64,000 nt of DNA from Phycisphaerales bacterium (GTDB lineage: Bacteria > Planctomycetota > Phycisphaerae > Phycisphaerales > UBA1924), in contig JABWBB010000001.1 in the NCBI GenBank assembly GCA_013360675.1, positions 186,001 through 250,000 on the forward strand, read 5' to 3'. Made by a program: the position numbers and the translations under genes. Below, piece by piece: positions 17,857-25,207 of the stretch. Within the stretch, counting starts at the first letter, position 1. The number at the start of each line of letters is the position of its first letter. The notes under the pieces are model-generated. The model was not told where the DNA came from. It did not search any database and was given only the letters and a program-made list of their open reading frames with translations.

Positions 17857-17892
17857 CACTGCACGCGCCGAAGACGGCGGTGCAGTGGCACG
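17857..17892. repeat. REP-like palindrome 3 (downstream partner)
   Basis: Arms CACTGCAC-G-CGCCG and CGGCG-GTGCAGTG with an AAGA loop. This is the inverted copy of the element at 17046-17081 (35 of 36 bases match after reverse complementing). Confidence 0.8.
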
Positions 17893-17907
17893 CAGATTTC
17901 TTGCCCC

Positions 17908-17938
17908 GTGCCACCGATCGCCGCCGGGGCGATCGGTG
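17908..17938. repeat. REP-like palindrome 4
   Basis: CACCGATCGCC-GCCGG-GGCGATCGGTG is a perfect 11-base stem with a 5-base loop at 17912-17938. It is preceded by GTGC, so it has the same GTGCCAC head as the other elements. The stem sequence differs, which suggests a second REP class or a compensatory variant. Confidence 0.6.
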
Positions 17939-17968
17939 CTCTCCGCCGCTCGCATAATCCTCCCGCCG

Positions 17969-17974
17969 TACGCT
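17969..17974 (+). promoter_or_regulatory. -10 element (leaderless) of folK
   Basis: TACGCT ends 5 bases before ATG 17980; no Shine-Dalgarno sequence is present. Confidence 0.4.
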
Positions 17975-17979
17975 TCCCC

Positions 17980-18447
17980 ATGCCCATCGCGGCGATCGGC
18001 CTTGGCTCCAACGTCGGCGACCGTGCGGCTCACCTCCACGCCGCTCTCGACGCCCTGCGCGCCGACCCGACCATCCTCGACCTTCGTGCCTCGGCAGCGA
18101 TTGAGACCGCACCCATGGGGCCCATCCCGCAGGGCCCATACCTCAACGCCGCCGCCGCGTTCACGACCGATCGTTCCCCGCGGTCGCTGCTCGACCTGCT
18201 GCACGCGATCGAGCAGAGCCGCGGGCGCAACCGCAAGGCCGAGCCACGCTGGGGCCCGCGCACGCTCGACCTCGACCTGCTGCTCTATGGCGACCTGGTG
18301 ATCGACGAGCCGGGGCTTCGCGTGCCCCACCCGAGCCTGCACGAGCGGCGGTTCGTGCTCGAACCACTGGCGGCGATCCTGCCCGACGCACCCGTGCCCG
18401 GGCTGGGACTTCGCGTGCGAGAACTCCTTGTTCGTCTGCCTTCGTGA
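17980..18447 (+). CDS. folK: 2-amino-4-hydroxy-6-hydroxymethyldihydropteridine pyrophosphokinase
   Basis: 155 residues, the usual length. HPPK signatures are AIGLGSNVGDR (about residues 4-14), SAAIETAPMGP, NAAAAFTTD and the metal/ATP-binding PRTLDLDLLLYGD with RVPHPSLHERRFVLEPL. The enzyme transfers pyrophosphate from ATP to the pterin before dihydropteroate synthase in folate synthesis. No other folate gene is nearby. The start at 17980 is chosen because the family begins right at this strand. TACGCT 5 bases upstream fits the leaderless pattern of this window. Confidence 0.95.
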   Translation: MPIAAIGLGSNVGDRAAHLHAALDALRADPTILDLRASAAIETAPMGPIPQGPYLNAAAAFTTDRSPRSLLDLLHAIEQSRGRNRKAEPRWGPRTLDLDLLLYGDLVIDEPGLRVPHPSLHERRFVLEPLAAILPDAPVPGLGLRVRELLVRLPS

Positions 18448-18453
18448 TAGCAT
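18448..18453 (+). promoter_or_regulatory. -10 element (leaderless) of the 18460 gene
   Basis: TAGCAT ends 6 bases before ATG 18460, with no Shine-Dalgarno sequence. Confidence 0.45.
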
Positions 18454-18459
18454 GAATTC

Positions 18460-19869
18460 ATGAATGTCGCTCGTCGGATGCTTGCTGCCTTGCTTGTCGG
18501 CTGCCTCGCCGCGGGTTATGCGCCGGGCCAGGAGGCCCCTACGACACAACCCGGCGACGCGCCTGTGCCGGCATCTGCGCCGCTGCCGTTGATTGATCCA
18601 CAACCCGCCGATGCACCGCCGCCGGCACTGGCAACGACACCTCCCGCCGACGCTTGGACCCCAACCCCGGCCCAGATCCTCGCTCAACTGGCGGCGTCGT
18701 ACCGGGGCGGGCCGCTCGCCGAGCGCGTGCGCCTGCGTGTGGTGGGCGAGGCCGGTCGCGAACGCACCAGCCGCGTTGAACTCCGCCTCGACGCCGGTGA
18801 TGAAGGTCGCCCGCGTCGCATGCGCGTCGACCTGGGGCGCTACACGCTCTACGCCGAGGGGGAAGAAGTTCATGTACTCGATCGATACAACCCCGGCGCC
18901 TACGCGGCGTTGGCGAACCCCGCCGGACCGGGCCTCGGGGTGGGGGCGCTCCCGCTGCTCCCCTTGCCGCAGATCGCCTGGGCCTTTGACGCGGAAGCGA
19001 TCGAACCGACGCGGATGCTCGCGCCGCTGGTCGATGCGGTGGCGTGGCGTCAGGCCGATGTCGATGCCGCCAGCGGGCAGACGTGGCTGCGGGGGGATGT
19101 TTCGCCAGGTTCTGCCAACCTGCTCATCGGGGGCGAGACCCCGCGCCTGATCTCGGCGCGTGTCGCCCTCGCCCATGGTCTGGCCTCGGTGCGCCTGGAA
19201 GTCGAGGCGATCCCCGAAGGCGACCCGGCGAAGTGGGCGCCCGATGTGATCGGTCGCAGGCGTGTGGCCTCGCTCGCCGAGCTCCGCCCGCCCCAGCCCG
19301 ACATCGACGTGGGGGAACGTTTGCCCAGCCTGGGGCTGATGACATCGGATCTGCGCCTCTGGACGCTGCGCGAAGAACTCGCGGCGAGCGTCAACGGGCG
19401 TGCCCCGGCCATCGGCGCGCTGGTGCTCTATCGCGCCGGGCAGGGCGAGGCCGACGCGCAGGCCGGCTGGCTCGCACTCCACGAGGCGAGACTGCAGCAC
19501 GAGCGACGCGCCGCCGTCGAGCGCAGGCCGCTGCCTCGAATCCTCGCGCGTCCGGTGGGCGTGCTCGAACTCGACGAGGTGACGCCCGAGCGGGTGCGTG
19601 AACTCGGCGCGATCTGGGTGTCGCGCCAGGTCGACCCGGGCTGGACATCGACCGGGCGGGCGATGCTCGACCGCTTCGCCACGGGCTCGCACGCGATCGT
19701 GATCCTCGTGAATCGCGAAGAGCGACTGGGCGCGGTGGTCCGCCTCGATGGGCGGGCCGGCGAGCCCGAAGGGCTGATCCAGGATCTCTCCGACGCTTTC
19801 GAAGCGGTGGCGCGGGCGTCGTCGATCGAGATCACGCCCGAGGTACTGCCCGCCGCCGAGCCACGTTAA
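18460..19869 (+). CDS. Secreted protein of unknown function, LolA-like plus redoxin-like parts
   Basis: 469 residues. A signal peptide (MLAALLVGCLAAGYAPGQ) is followed by a Thr/Pro/Ala linker. Residues about 65-265 look like an outer-membrane-lipoprotein-carrier or DUF2092 type beta barrel half. The segment from about 285 (DIDVGERLPSLGL) resembles the start of a peroxiredoxin/thioredoxin fold, but no CxxC or peroxidatic Cys motif is visible. It would act in the periplasm, possibly as a binding protein. The call for both domains is by pattern only. It ends 16 bases from the converging symporter gene. Confidence 0.6.
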   Translation: MNVARRMLAALLVGCLAAGYAPGQEAPTTQPGDAPVPASAPLPLIDPQPADAPPPALATTPPADAWTPTPAQILAQLAASYRGGPLAERVRLRVVGEAGRERTSRVELRLDAGDEGRPRRMRVDLGRYTLYAEGEEVHVLDRYNPGAYAALANPAGPGLGVGALPLLPLPQIAWAFDAEAIEPTRMLAPLVDAVAWRQADVDAASGQTWLRGDVSPGSANLLIGGETPRLISARVALAHGLASVRLEVEAIPEGDPAKWAPDVIGRRRVASLAELRPPQPDIDVGERLPSLGLMTSDLRLWTLREELAASVNGRAPAIGALVLYRAGQGEADAQAGWLALHEARLQHERRAAVERRPLPRILARPVGVLELDEVTPERVRELGAIWVSRQVDPGWTSTGRAMLDRFATGSHAIVILVNREERLGAVVRLDGRAGEPEGLIQDLSDAFEAVARASSIEITPEVLPAAEPR

Positions 19870-19885
19870 ATGCAGCGCGTGCCAA

Positions 19886-21271
19886 TTACAACTGGGGGTT
19901 CGAGAGTTTCCCCTCGCTCGAGGCCACGATGGCCGAGGTCGCCGCATCGCCCGTGATATTGACGACGGTGCGGCACATGTCGAGCAGGCGATCGAGCCCG
20001 AGGATGATCGCGATGCCCTCCATGGGCACGCGAATAGCTTGGAGCACGACGATCATGAGGACGATACTCCCGCCCGGGATCCCCGCCGCCCCGATCGAGA
20101 CGAGCGTCGCCGTGGTCATGACGGCGAGTTGGTCCGCGAGCGTGAGATGAATGCCGTACAACTGAGAGAGAAAGACGGCAACGCAGGCCTGGTAGAGCGC
20201 CGTCCCGTCCATGTTGATCGTCGCCCCCAGCGGCAGGACGAAGCTGGCCACTTCGTCGTCCACCCCCAGACGGTGACGCACACACTCGAGGTTGACCGGG
20301 AGCGTCGCCGCCGAGGACGAACTCGAAAACGCCAGCAGCTGCGCGGGCGCCTGCGCCCGGAAGAAGCGAGTGAACGTGATGCGGTTGGTCGACTTGGTCA
20401 GGAAATAGAGCAGCGTGGGATAAACCACCGTCAGTTGCAGGGAGAGCGCCACGATGACGACCATCGCGTACACCGCCAAGGCCTTGAGCACGTCCATCCC
20501 CATCGTGGCGATGACCGGGGCAATGAGCGCAAAGACCGCGATGGGCGCGATCCGCATCAGGATCATGACGATCGATGTCACCGCGTCGGTCAGCGCCTGG
20601 CAGGCCTCGATCACCGGCGTGGCGCGGGCCCGCGGGATCAGCGTCAGCCCCAGCCCCAGCAGCATCGAGAGCGTGACGATCTGCAGCATGTCGCCCTTGG
20701 CCAGGGCTTCGAACGGGTTGGCCGGCACCAGGTCGAGCATTTGCTTCCACCACGACATGGCCTCCGCCGCCGCCTGCCCGCTGGCCGTCTTGCTCGAGGC
20801 CTCCGCTGCCCGCGTGGCGAGCAACTCGGCCTTGGTCTCCGCGGAGACATACGTCCCGGGCTTGACGATGTTGGAGAGCGTCAACCCGACGGTGATGGCT
20901 AGCACGGTGGTGGTGAGAAAGACCAGCAGCGTCTTGCCGCCGATCCGCCCGAGTTTGCGCACATCACCCAGGCTGGCCACCCCGGCGATCAGCGAAAAGA
21001 GCACGATCGGCACCGCGATGAACCGCAGCGAACGGATGAACAAGTCTCCCGTGAACTGCGTCGCGTTGCGGATGAAGCGGCATGACGCCGCAACCAGCCC
21101 CGCATCCGCGTTCGCCTCGGAGGCCTTCCCGGCGAGGAACGCCGTGGAATCACCCACCCCGATCGAGGACCACGTCCCCGGTGTCCACCACTGGTTGATC
21201 GCCGCCCCGAGCAGAATGCCCAGCACCAAGGCGATCAGGATGTCCCGTGCCAGCGTGTTGCGTTCGGTCAT
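19886..21271 (-). CDS. Dicarboxylate/amino acid:cation symporter (DAACS family)
   Basis: 461 residues. The family's serine-rich hairpin FSSSSSAATLPV lies at about residues 310-321 and the substrate/Na site LPLGATINMDGTALYQA at about 344-360, followed by the HP2 region (AAGIPGGSIVLMIVVLQAI). The N-terminus is a run of membrane helices. Such proteins import glutamate, aspartate or C4-dicarboxylates with sodium or protons. Residues about 30-60 and 165-190 contain extra polar loops. The substrate cannot be settled from sequence. TAGGAT 6 bases before the ATG suggests a leaderless transcript, divergent from pfkA. Confidence 0.92.
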   Translation of the reverse strand: MTERNTLARDILIALVLGILLGAAINQWWTPGTWSSIGVGDSTAFLAGKASEANADAGLVAASCRFIRNATQFTGDLFIRSLRFIAVPIVLFSLIAGVASLGDVRKLGRIGGKTLLVFLTTTVLAITVGLTLSNIVKPGTYVSAETKAELLATRAAEASSKTASGQAAAEAMSWWKQMLDLVPANPFEALAKGDMLQIVTLSMLLGLGLTLIPRARATPVIEACQALTDAVTSIVMILMRIAPIAVFALIAPVIATMGMDVLKALAVYAMVVIVALSLQLTVVYPTLLYFLTKSTNRITFTRFFRAQAPAQLLAFSSSSSAATLPVNLECVRHRLGVDDEVASFVLPLGATINMDGTALYQACVAVFLSQLYGIHLTLADQLAVMTTATLVSIGAAGIPGGSIVLMIVVLQAIRVPMEGIAIILGLDRLLDMCRTVVNITGDAATSAIVASSEGKLSNPQL

Positions 21272-21277
21272 GCCCCG

Positions 21278-21283
21278 ATCCTA
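21278..21283 (-). promoter_or_regulatory. -10 element (leaderless) of the symporter gene
   Basis: TAGGAT on the minus strand ends 6 bases before ATG 21271, with no Shine-Dalgarno sequence. Confidence 0.45.
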
Positions 21284-21317
21284 CCGAAATGCGAAAGGAG
21301 CCGCAGGAACCGTCCGA

Positions 21318-21323
21318 TAGCAT
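21318..21323 (+). promoter_or_regulatory. -10 element (leaderless) of pfkA
   Basis: TAGCAT ends 7 bases before ATG 21331, with no Shine-Dalgarno sequence. It is divergent from the symporter promoter 34 bases away. Confidence 0.45.
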
Positions 21324-21330
21324 CCCCTGC

Positions 21331-22443
21331 ATGTCCCTCGCCACCACCTGCCCAACCGTCCGACGCCTGGCCATCATGACCGGCGGCGGTGACTGCCCTG
21401 GCCTCAACGCCGTCATCCGCGCCGTCGCCAAGGACGCCCTCAACTGCGGGCTTGAGATCTACGGCATCGAGGACGGCTATCTCGGCCTCATCGAAAACCG
21501 CATCCGACGCCTCGAAGAGAAGGATATCTCCGGCATCCTCGCACGCGGCGGCACCATCCTCGGCTCCAACAACAAGTCCAATCCCTCCGAATTCCCCGTC
21601 GGTAAGAACCCCGACGGCTCGATCCGGTTCGCCGACGTCACCCCCAAGTGCCTCAGCCACCTCGACGCCCTGCGCATCCAGGCCATGGTCGTCATCGGGG
21701 GCGATGGCACGATGACCAGTGCGGCTCGCTTCGCCAAAGAAGGTGTCAGCGTGGTAGGGGTGCCCAAGACCATCGATAACGACATCGTCGGCACCGAGAT
21801 CACCTTCGGCTTCGAGACCGCTGTTGCCACCGCCACCGACGCGATGGACAAGGTCCGCACCACCGCCGACAGCCACCACCGCGTGATGGTGGTCGAGGTG
21901 ATGGGGCGTAACGCCGGCTGGATCGCGCTGCATTCGGGCGTCGCCGCCGCCGCCGACGTCATCCTGCTGCCCGAGATCGAGTTCGATCTCGACAAGGTGG
22001 CCCAGGTCGTCCGCCAGCGCAGCGCCCGCGGCAAGCGTTCCACGCTCATCTGCGCCAGCGAAGGCGCACGCCCCGCCGGCGGCAAGCAGATCGTCGCCAA
22101 GGTCGATCCCACCAGCCCCGACCCCATCCGACTGGGGGGTGTCGGCAAGTTCATCGCCGATGCGCTTGAAAAATCAACAGGCGTCGAGAGCCGCTATGTC
22201 GTGCTCGGGCATACGCAGCGCGGCGGGACGCCCGTCGCCAGCGACCGCGTGCTCTCCACGTTGCTGGGCAACCACGCGATGATGCTCCTGCGCGAGGGCA
22301 AGGTTGGGCGCATGGTCGCCGTGCAGCGCGGCACACTGACCGATATCGATCTGGCCGAGCCCGCAGGGCGTCAACGCCTGGTCTCGCCCGAGGCCCCGCT
22401 CATCCAGGCCGCACGGGCCGTGGGCACGAGCATGGGCGACTGA
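21331..22443 (+). CDS. pfkA: 6-phosphofructokinase (group III / mixed type)
   Basis: 370 residues from ATG 21331; the leaderless -10 and the usual N-terminus favour this start over an upstream in-frame start. The P-loop-like GGGDCPGLNAVIRA is near residue 15. The nucleotide site reads GGDGT (about 123-127), with Gly where PPi-dependent enzymes have Asp. The second discriminating site reads PKTIDND (about 144-150), with Lys as in PPi-PFKs and group III ATP-PFKs. The combination fits an ATP-dependent group III enzyme, but the phosphoryl donor needs an assay. It catalyses the committed step of glycolysis. Confidence 0.9.
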   Translation: MSLATTCPTVRRLAIMTGGGDCPGLNAVIRAVAKDALNCGLEIYGIEDGYLGLIENRIRRLEEKDISGILARGGTILGSNNKSNPSEFPVGKNPDGSIRFADVTPKCLSHLDALRIQAMVVIGGDGTMTSAARFAKEGVSVVGVPKTIDNDIVGTEITFGFETAVATATDAMDKVRTTADSHHRVMVVEVMGRNAGWIALHSGVAAAADVILLPEIEFDLDKVAQVVRQRSARGKRSTLICASEGARPAGGKQIVAKVDPTSPDPIRLGGVGKFIADALEKSTGVESRYVVLGHTQRGGTPVASDRVLSTLLGNHAMMLLREGKVGRMVAVQRGTLTDIDLAEPAGRQRLVSPEAPLIQAARAVGTSMGD

Positions 22444-22483
22444 CCGCCCGCGCGAATGCGCTGTCCGGCATGCAGCCCGACCG

Positions 22484-22966
22484 TCAGGGAGGGCCCGCAG
22501 CGTTCACGCTCCATGACACCGAGCGGTGACTATTCTGCTCGACGAGCAGCACGCCCGACAGCAGCCCGACCATCAGGAGGTTGCGAGCGCAGATCGACGC
22601 CCACGCCGCGGGCGCCTCGCTCCAGCCGCACCCGCATGACGAGCCGCTCGCCGGCGGGTTCAGCCAGAGCAATCCTGCATAGCCCGCAAAGACCGCGAAG
22701 AGTACGACGAGCCACAGCGAAGCGCGACCGACTGTCTGGTGCACGCCGATCAACCAGAGGGCCCAGCCGCCGATCACGGCCTCGCCAACCGGGACAACCC
22801 ACACGGCGGCGGATGTCATCCACCCCGGGATCAACGCATGGGCACGCACCGCCTCGTTGAATGCTTCGGGCGAGAGCATCTTGCTGATGCCCGTCGCCAG
22901 CACGAACACCCCGGCCATGACCGGAATAACCGCAACCATCAATCGCCATCGACGCCTCTCACGCAC
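22484..22966 (-). CDS. MauE/DoxX-like redox-associated membrane protein
   Basis: 160 residues with four hydrophobic helices. GTG start at 22966, with GGAGG 7 bases upstream; it overlaps the stop of the preceding gene by 8 bases. The family pattern is TGISKMLSPEAF near the N-terminus, VVPVGEAVIGGWAL, and a Cys-rich loop NPPASGSSCGCGW between helices 3 and 4. MauE-type proteins support disulfide formation in exported partners, classically the many-disulfide small subunit of methylamine dehydrogenase. Here it is the last gene of a four-gene operon that also encodes a 12-Cys secreted protein, the obvious candidate client. That link is inference. Confidence 0.7.
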   Translation of the reverse strand: MRERRRWRLMVAVIPVMAGVFVLATGISKMLSPEAFNEAVRAHALIPGWMTSAAVWVVPVGEAVIGGWALWLIGVHQTVGRASLWLVVLFAVFAGYAGLLWLNPPASGSSCGCGWSEAPAAWASICARNLLMVGLLSGVLLVEQNSHRSVSWSVNAAGPP

Positions 22967-23930
22967 GGACCATCCTCCGACGCACGATCCATGCCACCAC
23001 GCCGATGCCCACCGCGATCGCGCCAGCGATCACGAGCGATTGACTCCACCGTTGCTCACCGCTCGTATTCCCAAGGATCGGCGTGACCTTTGCATCTCGC
23101 TCCGCCCACTCGTCGGGACGAGCGATCGGTGTGCGCTCGCGGACCGCAAGCCGCCGATCCTTCGCCTCCTTCGTGACCGTCGCGATCGAGAAGGCATCTG
23201 GGCGTTCTGCGGGGTTGAATCGAAACTCCTTGACCGTGAACTCCGGATTGGTCGGCGGGCGCGTCACCAACTGGAATCCGCCGGGAGAGTTGGGCGAGCG
23301 ATCGACGTCATACGCCGGGCTCTCCTCCTTGGCCCATGGCGCCAATCCCTTGACGTGGATCGATCGGACCATCAGGTCCGAGTCCACTCGGACCAATACC
23401 GTCCGCATGACCTTCTCGGGCCCGCCCCATCGCGCCAGTTCGGGCTCGGGGAGTTCTTCGATCGTAAACTCCCGCTCCCCGCGAGGAAGCGTGAACGCGA
23501 GCGTGTATCCAGCATCGGGCTCTTGCGTGATGCTCTGGAGCGAGCCGTGCAGATCGAGCAGCGCCCTCAGGCCATACCCCGGGAAGAGTTCGTCCAGCGA
23601 AGAACCAAGCCCCGTGTGCGGCTTCTCGAATCGCTTCACACGCCCGTTGTTGGGGTCCCAGTCGTACAAAATACCATCAGGGTCACGGCCGAGGACCGCG
23701 ATGCGATTATCTCGGTACCACGCGCCAGTGGAAAATTCGTACCCCACACGAAAAGTGTTAAGGTCGTCTCCATAGACAACATGAACACTCCCGGCTTTGG
23801 GCCACCCTTCGACCAGGCGGGCGCGGATCCCGGCGGCGATCTCCTTCGGGGTGGTCTGCGCGTGCGCCCCTTTCCCCATGAGGAAGAGAGCAACCACACC
23901 GATGATCGCTCGTAGCGAGCGAATTTTCAT
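22959..23930 (-). CDS. Exported protein with C-terminal membrane anchor, unknown function
   Basis: 323 residues. The start at 23930 is set by an ATGA overlap with the upstream stop. The N-terminus is a signal peptide (LRAIIGVVALFLMGKGAHAQ). The body is beta-rich and charged (GAWYRDNRIAVLGRDPDGIL, then FTVKEFRFNPAERPDAFSIA), reminiscent of LolA/DUF2092 outer-membrane-sorting folds. The C-terminus is a single hydrophobic helix (SLVIAGAIAVGIGVVAWIV) with an RRRMVRA tail, so the domain would be held outside the inner membrane. I do not recognise a named family. It is the third gene of the G-tract operon. Confidence 0.65.
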   Translation of the reverse strand: MKIRSLRAIIGVVALFLMGKGAHAQTTPKEIAAGIRARLVEGWPKAGSVHVVYGDDLNTFRVGYEFSTGAWYRDNRIAVLGRDPDGILYDWDPNNGRVKRFEKPHTGLGSSLDELFPGYGLRALLDLHGSLQSITQEPDAGYTLAFTLPRGEREFTIEELPEPELARWGGPEKVMRTVLVRVDSDLMVRSIHVKGLAPWAKEESPAYDVDRSPNSPGGFQLVTRPPTNPEFTVKEFRFNPAERPDAFSIATVTKEAKDRRLAVRERTPIARPDEWAERDAKVTPILGNTSGEQRWSQSLVIAGAIAVGIGVVAWIVRRRMVRA

Positions 23931-24340
23931 GCGCCGCCTCCGCCTCCGCTGCACCCGCAGGGGGCACCCGTGGGAATCAGCATGTTGCCAGGGGAGGAAT
24001 CATTGGTTTGGTTGAGGTCCTTGGCATAACAACACACCGTGCCATCGCGGCACCCCGTCGGATAATAACCGCCCGGGGAGTCCCCATCACAGGGAGCGGT
24101 GATGACATTTCGGATGACATAGCAACGTCGCGACACCGTGCTGTTCGCAGGCCCTTCCTTGCCGCAGCCCGTATCAATCGTCCCATACCCCGTGTCGCAG
24201 ACTTTCATGCCATTCTGGCAGAAATCGCTTGTGCCCGCCTTGCACCCGCTGCTCTGGAGGAAGTAGCACGTCTGAGACGCCGTCGCCCCGAAAAACGAAC
24301 ACGCCATCACCATGATCGTCACCGCTGGTTTCATCCGCAT
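23927..24340 (-). CDS. Small cysteine-rich secreted protein
   Basis: 137 residues. A signal peptide (MKPAVTIMVMACSFFGATAS) is followed by about 115 residues holding 12 Cys, including paired CC and CGC. It ends in a Gly-rich tail (SGGGGGA), whose GGAGG-containing codons also supply the ribosome-binding region of the next gene. No known domain is recognised. The even number of Cys and export suggest six disulfides. AAGGAG lies 10 bases before the ATG. It is the second gene of the operon, coupled by ATGA to the anchored protein. A small disulfide-rich surface protein, adhesin or enzyme subunit are all possible. Confidence 0.7.
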   Translation of the reverse strand: MRMKPAVTIMVMACSFFGATASQTCYFLQSSGCKAGTSDFCQNGMKVCDTGYGTIDTGCGKEGPANSTVSRRCYVIRNVITAPCDGDSPGGYYPTGCRDGTVCCYAKDLNQTNDSSPGNMLIPTGAPCGCSGGGGGA

Positions 24341-24357
24341 GGCTCACGTCTCCTTGG

Positions 24358-25026
24358 TTACCGCAACCGATCGATGCCCCTCACACCGCCCCACGTCGAC
24401 ATAACGGGGTGCCCGACCCAGTTCTCGATAAAGGTTTCGCGGATCTCGATACTCCGCGCGGCTTTGCTCTGGACGCTCCCGTCCCCGAGCGCGATGGGGG
24501 TCTCAACCTGTAAGTCATAGATAGTCCAGAACACGTGCCGTTCACCGATGATGTGCAGCCATTGCCACAGGACACCCTTGGACGAAGGAAACAGCACGTC
24601 CGTTTGGCGGATCGGCGACGTCTCGGCGAACCCGATCGGAACTGTCGCGCCCGGTTCCATCATCGCTGCCGGATGAAACATGCACCCCGACAGTGCGATC
24701 CGCGTCGAGCCCGTCAGACGCACGCCCTCCGGGTCGATGCTCTGTGCGTTTGGAAACACCCCGCTCGCGATCAATGGGCGATCCCAGCGCAGCATGCTCC
24801 CGTTCACGCCCGGCTCCGCGATGGGGTAGACATCCGCCCAATCCCCGAGATACGCAAAGACCCCGGTCGCCGCGTTCCGCATTTGCATCGCGTTCCGTGC
24901 CTGCTTGCTCATCTCTCGCGCCTTGCCCAGCGCGGGCAGCGTGAGCCCGATCAGCACCGCGATGATCCCGATGCAGATGATAAGTTCGATGAGCGAGAAA
25001 CCGCCCCGTCCCATCCGTCCGATCAT
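24358..25026 (-). CDS. Type II secretion / type IV pilin-like prepilin protein
   Basis: About 222 residues from ATG 25026 (GAGG 12 bases upstream); in-frame ATGs at 25044 and 25038 are alternatives. The class III signal is clear: GRGG/FSLIELIICIGIIAVLIG, with cleavage before Phe and Glu at +5. The hydrophobic helix is followed by LPALGKAREMSKQARNAMQM and a globular domain. Near the C-terminus ALGDGSVQSKAA resembles the H-X9-DG motif end of planctomycete prepilin-like proteins. Processing and assembly would need a prepilin peptidase and secretion ATPase, not in this window, and perhaps the secretin at 58-60 kb. First gene of the G-tract operon. Confidence 0.8.
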   Translation of the reverse strand: MIGRMGRGGFSLIELIICIGIIAVLIGLTLPALGKAREMSKQARNAMQMRNAATGVFAYLGDWADVYPIAEPGVNGSMLRWDRPLIASGVFPNAQSIDPEGVRLTGSTRIALSGCMFHPAAMMEPGATVPIGFAETSPIRQTDVLFPSSKGVLWQWLHIIGERHVFWTIYDLQVETPIALGDGSVQSKAARSIEIRETFIENWVGHPVMSTWGGVRGIDRLR

Positions 25027-25053
25027 GCGAGATGCCATCCTCATGTAAAAATG

Positions 25054-25079
25054 AATATACCCCCCCCCCCCCAACGCAA
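25054..25079 (-). promoter_or_regulatory. Candidate phase-variable promoter with a 13-base G tract
   Basis: On the minus strand, TTGCGT (25079-25074) is followed by one T and 13 G (25072-25060) and then TATATT (25059-25054). The homopolymer makes up nearly the whole spacer, which is 14 bases here, short of the optimal 16-18. Slippage by two or three G would reach optimal spacing. Transcription would start near 25047, just before the prepilin-like gene. Confidence 0.55.
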
Positions 25080-25083
25080 GGGG

Positions 25084-25102
25084 TAATCCACTCTGTGGAT
25101 AA
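25084..25102. promoter_or_regulatory. Quasi-palindrome containing a perfect DnaA-box sequence
   Basis: The plus strand reads TAATCCAC-TCT-GTGGATAA, two 8-base arms with one mismatch. The right arm read on the minus strand is TTATCCACA, the DnaA-box consensus; the left arm matches 7 of 9. It lies just upstream of the G-tract promoter and about 105 bases after the dnaB stop. It may be a regulator operator or DnaA site for the operon; a single pair is too little for an origin. Confidence 0.45.
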
Positions 25103-25207
25103 CTTGCTCACAAGCCCCGCATCGTGGGGAAGGAGAGTGAGAAATGCGTTCTGCGGGGCTGCGTGGCTTCGCGCCCAATCGATCCGCAGGCTCCAGCATG
25201 CAGAAAC

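Noticed and set aside
16932-17979. tRNA or small RNA gene in the hairpin-rich region around the transposase
   Set aside because: The stems are isolated palindromes with a shared head; no cloverleaf, CCA end or promoter-terminator pair was seen.
17587-19947. Long minus-strand open frame across the RAYT, folK and 18460 genes
   Set aside because: Crosses three well-supported plus-strand genes and two REP hairpins; composition is that of a shadow frame.
25060-25072. Frameshift-type coding repeat inside the prepilin gene
   Set aside because: A TTG-started frame can run through the G tract, but in-frame ATGs with a better ribosome-binding site lie downstream, so slippage would not change the protein; a promoter role is more likely.
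25084-25102. Replication origin near dnaB
   Set aside because: Only one perfect and one partial DnaA box, no AT-rich unwinding region and no dnaA or dnaN gene nearby.
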